DNA of 49,739 nt from an uncultured Rubrobacteraceae bacterium. GTDB lineage: Bacteria > Actinomycetota > Rubrobacteria > Rubrobacterales > Rubrobacteraceae. Where the stretch lies: the NCBI GenBank assembly GCA_902806065.1, contig CADCVE010000018.1, positions 1 to 49,739 of the forward strand, read 5' to 3'. Positions within the stretch are counted from its first letter, which is position 1. Each line of letters starts with the position of its first letter. Below the pieces are notes generated by a model that ran no database searches, was not told the origin of the DNA, and worked only from the letters and a program-made list of their open reading frames with translations. The translations under genes and the position numbers were made by a program. Positions 43,330 to 49,739 of this stretch are shown here, in pieces.

Positions 43330-43356
43330 AAAAGAGCCGGCCCAAGAGACCGGCTC
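43330..43356 (-). terminator. Terminator of the LPRTG surface-protein gene
   Basis: 7-bp stem (GAGCCGG with CCGGCTC, 9-base loop) followed on the minus strand by TTTTCG, 25 bases past the stop. Confidence 0.65.
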
Positions 43357-43380
43357 ATCGTCTTGGTTAGGGTAGAAGTC

Positions 43381-44391
43381 TTAGCGGGTGGCGCGCCGGA
43401 TCAGGAGGCCGCCGCCGACTAGCAGGGCGCCCACCAGGCCCAGCGCCGGAATAGCGCCACCCGTCCTGGGCAACTCCTTCGTCTCGCCGCCCGAAGACTT
43501 ACCGCTGGCCTTGATCTCGCCGCCGCCGGAGCCACTGCCGCTGACAGAAGCACTGCTTCCAGAGCCGCTGCCGGAATCGCTGCTGCCGGAACCGCTGCTG
43601 CCAGAACCGCCGGGACCGACATAAGCTTCGCACTCCTCGGGGTTGGGGCTCAACGCCAGGCACTCATCCGTGGGCTCCTCGGGGATCACGGAGCCTTTCT
43701 TGAAGTTGACCTTGGCCTTGAACGCCTTATCCCCGTCGAGCGGAACCACACCGAAGTCCTTTATCACGCTTGGCTCGCCTGGACCGAACGGACCCTGCTC
43801 CACCTGCACTATCCGGACCGACAATGCTACCGGAGGCGTCCCTGGCGGCACCGGCCTCAGCCCTGGCGGGAACCTGGGTACGGTCACGCTGCCGGTGAAG
43901 ATGCCGTCGTTGTCTGGATCTGTGAGTGGCACCCCGGGGCCTCCCTCGCCGACCGCGGAACCAAAGAACCTCGTGCCCGCAGGGGGCGTGCCCTTGACGG
44001 TCAGCTCGAACGACAGCGTGACCGTATCCTCGCCCGGCGGCGGGCCGGGGGAGGGGCTGTCCGTCGGCTCTACCCGGGTCACGAACAGAACGTCGAAGTC
44101 GCCTTCGAGCATTTGTGGGGTCCCCTGGAGAGTGACTTGCTCGCCCACGTGGTCCCTGAGATCCACTCCCCCGCCCGGGTGGGCTGGGTCGCTCAATAGC
44201 TCGTATGTGGTGCCCGACGCCTCGTCGGTTATGATGTGGTGCGCGCACTCGTTGCAATCACGTACGAGGTCCCTTATAGTTCCCGTCACGGTAATTTCCC
44301 CCGGCGGCAGAACCCCCTGTGCCATCGCCGGCACCGCCGTCACGAGCAACGCTATCAGCATACCAACCAGTACCATTAACCTCTTTGCCAC
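43381..44391 (-). CDS. LPxTG-type sortase-anchored surface protein (LPRTG)
   Basis: GTG at 44391 with AAGGAGG 5 bases upstream (the frame is open to 44424); 336 residues. Signal peptide about 1-25 (KRLMVLVGMLIALLVTAVPA). OB-like module about 30-105 with two Cys (RDCNECAHHI; GEQVTLQG), then one beta-sandwich module (VTLSFELTVKGTPPAGTRFF; LTDPDNDGIFTGSVTVPRFP) almost identical to that of the LPVTG protein. A Ser/Gly linker of about 50 residues leads to LPRTGG, a membrane helix and RRATR. Recent duplication among the three surface genes is likely. Confidence 0.85.
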   Translation of the reverse strand: MAKRLMVLVGMLIALLVTAVPAMAQGVLPPGEITVTGTIRDLVRDCNECAHHIITDEASGTTYELLSDPAHPGGGVDLRDHVGEQVTLQGTPQMLEGDFDVLFVTRVEPTDSPSPGPPPGEDTVTLSFELTVKGTPPAGTRFFGSAVGEGGPGVPLTDPDNDGIFTGSVTVPRFPPGLRPVPPGTPPVALSVRIVQVEQGPFGPGEPSVIKDFGVVPLDGDKAFKAKVNFKKGSVIPEEPTDECLALSPNPEECEAYVGPGGSGSSGSGSSDSGSGSGSSASVSGSGSGGGEIKASGKSSGGETKELPRTGGAIPALGLVGALLVGGGLLIRRATR

Positions 44392-44470
44392 GACCGCCTC
44401 CTTCTGACTCTCTGTAGTTAACAAACCTGAATAAACTCTATCGCTCTACTCATTAAGTCCGCATCCGTCA

Positions 44471-44502
44471 AAAGAATGATTCTGAAGCCCGAAAGTATGA
44501 TC
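44471..44502 (-). promoter_or_regulatory. Direct-repeat region upstream of the LPRTG gene
   Basis: One exact GATCATACTTT (44502-44492) and a degenerate second copy 21 bases away (44481-44471), matching the pair before the LPSTG gene. Further conserved blocks are TTCAGGTTTGTTAA nearer the gene and AACCGTTACCGAA further away. Confidence 0.45.
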
Positions 44503-44619
44503 CTAGCTCTACCAGGGAACATGCTTCTCATCCTGAGTCTTCTAGTCTTGTTAAGCAAGTTTAAGTAGCCGAGGTGATTACACAATTACGATGGAGACGA
44601 TTTTCGGTAACGGTTTTGA

Positions 44620-44937
44620 GGTTCTGTGTTTCTTCGCGAGGCGTTGCACCAAAATTCGCCTCTGAACCAAAATTACAAAGGGTTGCAAGCCTTGCACGAA
44701 GTCTTTGTTTGCGCATCGTTGCACACCTTCTATCCTTACCTACGAAGGGCAAGGAATGAGACAACGCCGCTCCGACGAGCAGCGATAGGATGGGGAAGAG
44801 ATGTAAGACATACGCACTGAGCGAGAGGGGTATTACTCGCGGGGTTCGTACAACACCTTCAACGAGCTCGGCAGCACCAGGACGAGGCTGCTATTCCCGC
44901 CTCACTGATAACCATTACCCGGGTTCCAGCGCGAGGT
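44620..44937. other. Intergenic stretch without a supported gene
   Basis: Lower GC than neighbours. Short frames on both strands have no family signal. Some fragments (YYSRGSYNTFNELGST) look protein-like, but no start or continuous frame exists. Confidence 0.3.
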
Positions 44938-45185
44938 CTACCTCCTACGAATTATGAAGATAACGTCCGCCTCGCCGGGTAGCATCTCCTCGCCGATCCT
45001 GCAAATACGCGGGATGTAGTACCACTTCCTCACCACTCGTCAGTCGGCCCGTTGTCGTAGCCCTTGTCTAAGCACAGGTGTTGGAGAGCGTCTTCGGTCG
45101 CTTGACCACGATGGCGTCGAGTGTGGAAGCCAGCAGCTTCTCGTCGCACACCTTCGTAGTGGCAACCCTCCTCGCCAGCGGTCTC
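44938..45185 (-). mobile_element. IS5-family transposase remnant
   Basis: Minus-strand pieces in different frames resemble the DDE transposase core: KLLASTLDAIVVKRPK, then QHLCLDKGYDNGPTDEW (the second catalytic Asp lies in LDKGYD), then WYYIPRICRIGEE. At least two frameshifts and no flanking ends make it inactive. Confidence 0.55.
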
Positions 45186-45221
45186 TTTGATCAGTAGCAC
45201 AGATGGTAGCGTATCTAGGTA

Positions 45222-45250
45222 TTGACACTATATGTAGGGAATGGCAGAAT
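45222..45250 (+). promoter_or_regulatory. Promoter of the secreted two-cysteine protein
   Basis: Perfect TTGACA (45222-45227), 17-base spacer, then CAGAAT (45245-45250) as a -10, 40 bases before the start codon. Confidence 0.5.
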
Positions 45251-45289
45251 ACTCAGGGTAGTGTTAATCGTTTTGACGGAGGGGTAAAG

Positions 45290-45628
45290 TTGAAGAAAAT
45301 AATGATGTTGGCGGCGCTTCTGGCTATGTTGGTCGTTGCGGCCGTTCCGGCCATAGCGCAGGTCGGGCAGGACTTCGAGCAGGAGACCGAAAGCGGCGAG
45401 GTCGAGCAGACGTTCGAGGTTTCCGGTTCTGGTAGCAACGGCAACCAGTGTGTCAACGTCAATGGCACTGCGAACACCGGTAACCTGCAGAACCAGAGCG
45501 GCTCCATCCAGTACGCTTCGGACATCGAGGAGTTCGAGCAGGAGGACATCGGCTCTGACCTTTCGGTCAGCGGCAACGGCACGGTTACTTGCGACCAGCA
45601 GGTCAACCAGGCTGCGGCGGCTGGCTAA
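45290..45628 (+). CDS. Secreted 112-residue protein with two cysteines
   Basis: TTG at 45290 with GGAGGGG upstream. Signal peptide 1-23 (MMLAALLAMLVVAAVPAIA). The mature 89 residues are acidic and rich in Asn, Gln, Ser and Gly, with only Cys54 and Cys101, which could form one disulfide. A loose internal repeat is visible: FEQE (29-32, 82-85) is each followed by a VSGxG stretch, a cysteine and a QVN- or VNVN-type segment. No family recognised; composition recalls surface assembly proteins such as chaplins but the pattern is not theirs. A hairpin terminator follows. Confidence 0.7.
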   Translation: MKKIMMLAALLAMLVVAAVPAIAQVGQDFEQETESGEVEQTFEVSGSGSNGNQCVNVNGTANTGNLQNQSGSIQYASDIEEFEQEDIGSDLSVSGNGTVTCDQQVNQAAAAG

Positions 45629-45658
45629 AGACCAAGGCCTAGCCTAGCGTTGTACAAG

Positions 45659-45684
45659 GCGGGTCCCTTTTGGTAGGGGCCCGC
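45659..45684 (+). terminator. Hairpin after the two-cysteine protein gene
   Basis: 9-bp stem (45659-45667 with 45676-45684, one G-T pair). The core GCGGGTCCC/GGGGCCCGC is repeated in the terminator of the next gene. Confidence 0.55.
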
Positions 45685-45721
45685 TCCGGTAAAAACCACT
45701 TACTAATCAAGGAGGAAGAAG

Positions 45722-46225
<504 letters not shown>

Positions 46226-46257
46226 CACCAAGCGGCTCTGACGCCAGAACCGCTGAG

Positions 46258-46294
46258 AAGAGGCGGGTCCCTATGGGGGCCCGCCTCTTGCTTT
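46258..46294 (+). terminator. Intrinsic terminator of the Pro-Ala-rich protein gene
   Basis: 14-bp stem (46258-46271 with 46276-46289, loop TATG, one G-T pair) followed by GCTTTT. Confidence 0.8.
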
Positions 46295-46935
46295 TGTTTA
46301 TCACTGCTCCTTCACGAGTCTCTCGGCAAGCTCTGAAGAGGTACATGTTACCCTCGCCGAACAGGTCGGTTGAACAGCAAGATCTTTTCATTGTCGTTGA
46401 GCTGAGAGGATATGTCTTCGATGGTGGGATAACGTCCCCCCTCAGGTACTGGCGAACCTGGGGCAGTCGACAAGCTTGTGGCCGCAGATAGCAGAACGCC
46501 ATTCCTGTATCCGATTTCGGCGTTGACCCCGTAAGTCCTGGCGCTTCTCTTCCCTGAGCGCATCTCTTCTTGCTGTTAATTGCTCGATGCGTCCTCGAAG
46601 TAGCGCCGTTTCTGACGAAGCCGCCAGGGATGAAGAGCCACCGTTTGCAGAACCCAACACGATTCTCAGCCTGCTCAACCAACGCCAGAAAACAGTAGTA
46701 AAAGCCCCGACGAACGGCACAACGGCCAGAATGCAGCAGACTTTAGGTAGTGTCAATGCGAGAAGAATACCCAGTCTGGTGGCCGTGATGCCCTGGAGGA
46801 TTCACACTTTGCCATGTTAGACGCCCAGCCTAGTTGCGGCAAGCCGAGCTAATCTTGATTCGGAAATCCCGGTCGAATTAAGATTACTCATCAAAACCGA
46901 ACTTTGGTGCAACGCCTACGGGTTATCCTTTGGTC
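46295..46935. other. Gene-poor stretch with a possible broken membrane/coiled-coil gene
   Basis: On the minus strand one frame (46756-46442) reads a membrane helix and a coiled coil (VCCILAVVPFVGAFTTVFW; LLRGRIEQLTARRDALREEK); the next frame (46563-46348) continues YGVNAEIGYRNGVLLSAATS. A single frameshift near 46550 would join them into one small gene. No start signal or family. GC is lower than the genes around it. Confidence 0.3.
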
Positions 46936-47691
46936 ATGAAACCGCAGCGCATAATTAGTCTGGTGCCGAGCCTTACGGAGGCTCTCTTCGCTTTTGGTGT
47001 GGGAAATCGGATCGTCGGGCGGACGCGGTACTGTACTCAGCCGCCCGGAGCGGTTGGGAGGGTTGCGAAGGTCGGGGGGACGAAGAAGGTGGATATAGAG
47101 CGAGTCCTGGGACTGGAGCCGGACCTGGTGATCTCGGTGAGAGAAGAGAACACCCGGGAGGATATAGAGGCTCTACAGGCGGCTGACGTGCCTGTCTTTG
47201 TAGGTGAGCCCGAGACCGTGTCGGACGCAGTGGAGATGCTCGGGGAGTTGGCCGAATGGGTCGGGGCTCCGAAGGCCACGGCGGTGATGGGTCCGATAAA
47301 GCGAGTGTACGCGAGGTTGTGCGGGGCGGAGCGCGTAGTTGAGCCGCGGCGGGTGTTCGTCCCGATCTGGAAGGGACCGTATATGGGCGTGGGTTCGGAT
47401 ACCTACGTGCATGACGTCATCCGCATCTGCGGTGGCGAGAACGTCTGCGGGGGCTACACACGATATCCGGTCGTCGACCTGGAAGAGGTAGAGGAGATGC
47501 AGCCAGATGTAGTGTTGCTACCGGACGAGCCCTACCCATTCTCGGCGGAGGATCTGGCGGAGTTTCATGCGCTGAATGTTCCGGCGGCGCGGGAGGATAG
47601 GGTCCACCTGGTCGACGGCAAACTGCTTACCTGGTATGGCCCGCGTATGGCGAGCAGCCTCACGCAGCTTGCGGCACTTCTAAGGTTCTAG
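46936..47691 (+). CDS. BtuF-like cobalamin/metal-chelate-binding protein without signal peptide
   Basis: ATG at 46936 (a TTG two codons upstream is possible); 251 residues. Helical-backbone binding-protein fold: RIISLVPSLTEALFAFGVGN, VGRTRYCTQPP, DIERVLGLEPDLVISVREEN, then EEMQPDVVLLPDEPYPF. These are the signatures of BtuF-type B12-binding proteins. The N-terminus starts directly with the first strand, so there is no export signal; cytoplasmic relatives are common in actinobacteria and proteobacteria. A link with the B12-dependent mutase at 26 kb is possible. Confidence 0.83.
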   Translation: MKPQRIISLVPSLTEALFAFGVGNRIVGRTRYCTQPPGAVGRVAKVGGTKKVDIERVLGLEPDLVISVREENTREDIEALQAADVPVFVGEPETVSDAVEMLGELAEWVGAPKATAVMGPIKRVYARLCGAERVVEPRRVFVPIWKGPYMGVGSDTYVHDVIRICGGENVCGGYTRYPVVDLEEVEEMQPDVVLLPDEPYPFSAEDLAEFHALNVPAAREDRVHLVDGKLLTWYGPRMASSLTQLAALLRF

Positions 47692-47813
47692 GCCTCTACT
47701 CGCTTTTCCAGGGCTGTCGCGGCGAAGAGAACCAGAGAGCAGCCGACGGGGAAGAGGAGCTCGTTTACGCCTTGGGAGAGGAGGCTCATAGTAGCTGGAG
47801 CCTCGGGGGACAT
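47688..47813 (-). CDS. Possible small membrane protein, 41 residues
   Basis: ATG at 47813 gives MSPEAPATMSLLSQGVNELL and a hydrophobic segment FPVGCSLVLFAATAL, ending EKRVEA. The frame is open upstream (KVREPESLTYW) to a TAA but has no start codon there, so the original start may be lost. No ribosome site. Its stop overlaps the convergent BtuF-like gene. Confidence 0.3.
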   Translation of the reverse strand: MSPEAPATMSLLSQGVNELLFPVGCSLVLFAATALEKRVEA

Positions 47814-47844
47814 CCAGTACGTAAGGCTCTCCGGCTCCCGGACC

Positions 47845-48013
47845 TTTGTGTACCCCTCCTCTCGCTGCTTGTTTTCTTAGTCCGCGAGAGGCAGCGGTCG
47901 CTGCAGTACACGGCCGACTCCTACTCGTGGCGCCACTTCTTGTGCCACCGGAAGGCTCTCCCAAATACCGGGCACACCTTCTCCGGCAAGTCTCGCTTCT
48001 CCACACTCCGCAT
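47845..48013 (-). pseudogene. DUF2256 protein gene with premature stop
   Basis: From ATG 48013 the frame reads EKRDLPEKVCPVFGRAFRWH, KKWRHE, then a TAG (47923-47921), and resumes ESAVYCSDRCLSRTKK. DUF2256 proteins have KVCPVCGRPFxWRKKW and YCSxRC, i.e. a four-cysteine zinc site of about 45 residues. Here the stop replaces the position after the WRKKW helix and the second cysteine is Phe, so the gene is probably dead. Confidence 0.6.
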
Positions 48014-48079
48014 TCCGGTAGGCTAGGCGACGCGGAGCGTTGATACTGCGCGCGGCGCATGATCGAGTGATCTCATCTT

Positions 48080-48439
48080 CTATGCCAACGTGAGGTCCAC
48101 AGCCACCGGGAGGGCGGTACGCCCCCAATTGGCCAGGATACCGGGGTCGCGCTCGTACTTCTCGACGAGCAGACGACGCGCCAGGGCATCCTCCTCCGCG
48201 TCCTCGACGACGCGAGCCCGGCCTTCGAAGTCCTCCCCGGTTAGCCACACCGTGACCTTGGGGTTGTGGCGGAGGTTCTTTACCCAGTCCGAGCGGCCGC
48301 AGGCGCCGGAGAGCATGTAGAGTGCGCTGTCGTTTATAGCGAACCAGATCTCGATCTCGTGTGGTTTGCCGCTTACCCTCCCTATGGTCGTCAGGTAGCA
48401 GAATTCTTCGGTGGAGAGGCTCTGTAAGTCCGTTGTCAC
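48080..48439 (-). CDS. Deazaflavin-dependent nitroreductase/PPOX-type family protein
   Basis: 119 residues from a GTG. Split-barrel signature: FCYLTTIGRVSGKPHEIEIW, FAINDSALYMLSGACGRSDW, VKNLRHNPKVTVWL, then ARRLLVEKYERDP. This matches the Ddn-like F420-dependent family. It is 10 bases downstream of the acyl-CoA ligase stop, same strand. Cofactor (F420 or FMN) cannot be settled from sequence. Confidence 0.8.
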   Translation of the reverse strand: MTTDLQSLSTEEFCYLTTIGRVSGKPHEIEIWFAINDSALYMLSGACGRSDWVKNLRHNPKVTVWLTGEDFEGRARVVEDAEEDALARRLLVEKYERDPGILANWGRTALPVAVDLTLA

Positions 48440-48449
48440 TAGCCTTGCG

Positions 48450-49739
48450 TCAGCCGGTAGCCTTGGCTTCCTCGCGTTGGCGGAGCTCTACGCGGCGGAT
48501 CTTGCCGCTCGCGGTCTTTGGCAGCTCTTCTATGAACTCTATCTGGCGTGGGTACTTGTACGGGGCGGTCTCGCTCTTGCAGTAGTCCTGGATCTCCTGG
48601 ACTAGCTCCTCGCTGGGCTCGTAGTCTTCGGTGAGGACTACGTACGCTTTCACCAGGCTGCCCCGGTCCTCGTCGGGCACGGGCACCACGGCGCTCTCGG
48701 CGACCGCCGGATGGCCTATGAGGACATCCTCGACCTCGAACGGGCCGATGCGATAGCCGGCGGAGAGGATCACGTCATCCGAGCGGCCGACGAACCAGAT
48801 GTAACCATCCTCGTCTAGTGTTCCCCTATCTTCGGTGAGGTAGTAGCCGTTCCTCATGACCTCTTCGGTCGCATCGGGTTGCTCCCAGTACCCCTTAAAG
48901 AGCGCGGGGTTGTCCCTGGAGAGGGCTATGTCCCCCGGCTCGCCCGGAGGAAGCTCCTTCCCGTCCTCGTCGATTATGCGGACGTCGCAGCCCGGCGAGG
49001 GTTTGCCCATAGAGCCGGGCCGGACCTCGATGCCGGGGAAGTTGCCGACGAGGAGGGTGTTCTCCGTCTGGCCGTAGCCGTCGTAGATCGTGAGCCCGTG
49101 CAGCTCCTTCCAGCGCTCTATTACGGGCGCGTTCAACGGCTCTCCGGCAGAAAGCGCGTGCCGGACGCTCGACAGATCCGCGTCTTCGAGCTCAGGGGCG
49201 TTGGTGAGGACCCGGTACTCGGTCGGGGCCTGGCAGAGGACGGTGATTCCGTAGCGCCCTATGAGGCTCAGGCGCTCTGCGGCGTCGAAGGCCCCCTCGT
49301 GCATAAAAAGCTCCGTCCCCCAACTCCAGGGCCCCAGAAAGACGTTCCACACGTTCTTGGCCCAGCCGCTAGCGGCGGTACACCAGAGCCTGTCTTCCTC
49401 CTGGAGATCCAACCAGTAGCGGGCCTGCACACGTTTGGCGTACGTGTAGCCGTGGGTGTGCAGGGCGCCCTTCGGGTGCTTTGTGGTCCCGGAGGTGTAC
49501 AGGATGAGAGCGCCCTCGTCCGAGGCTGTATCCTCGACGGTGAAACTCTCCGAAGCGCCTTCTACGAGCTTGTCGTACGACTCCCAGCCCTCTCGCTCCT
49601 CTCCCAGGAGCACGAGGTGTTGCAGGTCGGGGAGCTCGTCGCGTATCGTCTCGACCTCTTCCACGCTCTCGGGGCCGGAGATAAGGGCAACTGCCCCGGA
49701 GTGTTCGGTTCGGAACTTCAGGTCTCCCGCGCGGAGCAT
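48450..49739 (-). CDS. Acyl-CoA/acetyl-CoA synthetase-like AMP ligase, 5' end missing
   Basis: The frame runs off the right edge, so the N-terminal 100 or so residues are absent; 429 are visible. P-loop LILYTSGTTKHPKGALHTHG, DGYGQTENTLL, YYLTEDRGTLDEDGYIWFVG, SAGYRIGPFEVEDVL and the C-terminal lysine motif LPKTASGKIRRVEL. The tryptophan-rich LWCTAASGWAKNVWNVFLGP is characteristic of the medium-chain ACSM/acetyl-CoA synthetase branch. Confidence 0.87.
   Translation of the reverse strand: MLRAGDLKFRTEHSGAVALISGPESVEEVETIRDELPDLQHLVLLGEEREGWESYDKLVEGASESFTVEDTASDEGALILYTSGTTKHPKGALHTHGYTYAKRVQARYWLDLQEEDRLWCTAASGWAKNVWNVFLGPWSWGTELFMHEGAFDAAERLSLIGRYGITVLCQAPTEYRVLTNAPELEDADLSSVRHALSAGEPLNAPVIERWKELHGLTIYDGYGQTENTLLVGNFPGIEVRPGSMGKPSPGCDVRIIDEDGKELPPGEPGDIALSRDNPALFKGYWEQPDATEEVMRNGYYLTEDRGTLDEDGYIWFVGRSDDVILSAGYRIGPFEVEDVLIGHPAVAESAVVPVPDEDRGSLVKAYVVLTEDYEPSEELVQEIQDYCKSETAPYKYPRQIEFIEELPKTASGKIRRVELRQREEAKATG

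Overview
The window looks like a chromosome segment of a high-GC Gram-positive actinobacterium. My best guess is the Rubrobacter lineage. The clues are a class III PHA synthase pair (PhaC/PhaE), a class E sortase with LPxTG-type proteins, many GTG and TTG starts behind strong AAGGAG sites, a didomain-free (split) B12 mutase, and a betaine-type ABC transporter. The genus is inferred, not demonstrated. I saw no rRNA, tRNA, CRISPR array, intact transposon or prophage.

Layout. 0-4.2 kb: polyhydroxyalkanoate locus with a partial phasin-like protein, a protein ending in an E3-binding-like domain, then phaC and phaE on the other strand; PhaE ends in the same kind of domain. 4.5-9.4 kb: a small broken ORF, an acyl-CoA ligase with a muconolactone-isomerase-like partner, a hydroxyacid-oxoacid transhydrogenase-type iron alcohol dehydrogenase, and an AHL-lactonase-type metallohydrolase. 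9.4-13.7 kb: a methyltransferase behind a possibly structured leader, an asparagine synthase and a nitrilase-family amidase. 13.8-17.6 kb: a four-gene osmoprotectant ABC operon (permease, ATPase, permease, lipoprotein). 17.7-25.5 kb: a D-2-hydroxyacid dehydrogenase fused to an Fe-S oxidoreductase, nudC, an alpha/beta hydrolase, RidA, DUF427, pdxH and a fumarylacetoacetase-family enzyme.

25.6-37.8 kb: acyl-CoA metabolism. A split B12-dependent mutase carries isobutyryl-CoA mutase residues (Phe and Gln at the two specificity positions). It is followed by enoyl-CoA hydratase and thioesterase, then an SDR/thiolase pair, rraA, ohr, a CocE-type hydrolase, and a CoA-transferase/acyl-CoA ligase pair. 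These fit branched-chain and fatty acid catabolism that could feed the PHA locus. Eroded transporter genes lie between them.

37.9-46.3 kb: the most unusual part, a cell-surface island. It holds a secreted Asp/Phe-repeat miniprotein, DUF3140 and DUF2945 proteins, three paralogous sortase-anchored proteins around a class E sortase, a secreted two-cysteine protein, and a Pro-Ala-rich protein with an LPKSG anchor. Two of the surface genes share a duplicated upstream region with GATCATACTTT direct repeats. 46.9-49.7 kb: a BtuF-like metal/cobalamin-binding protein, a broken DUF2256 gene, a deazaflavin-type oxidoreductase and an acyl-CoA ligase running off the end.

Candidates most worth following are the Asp/Phe-repeat miniprotein, the sortase island with its shared promoters, the E3-binding-like tails on PHA proteins, and a short antisense-strand unit near 25.6 kb that could encode a 15-residue hydrophobic peptide.
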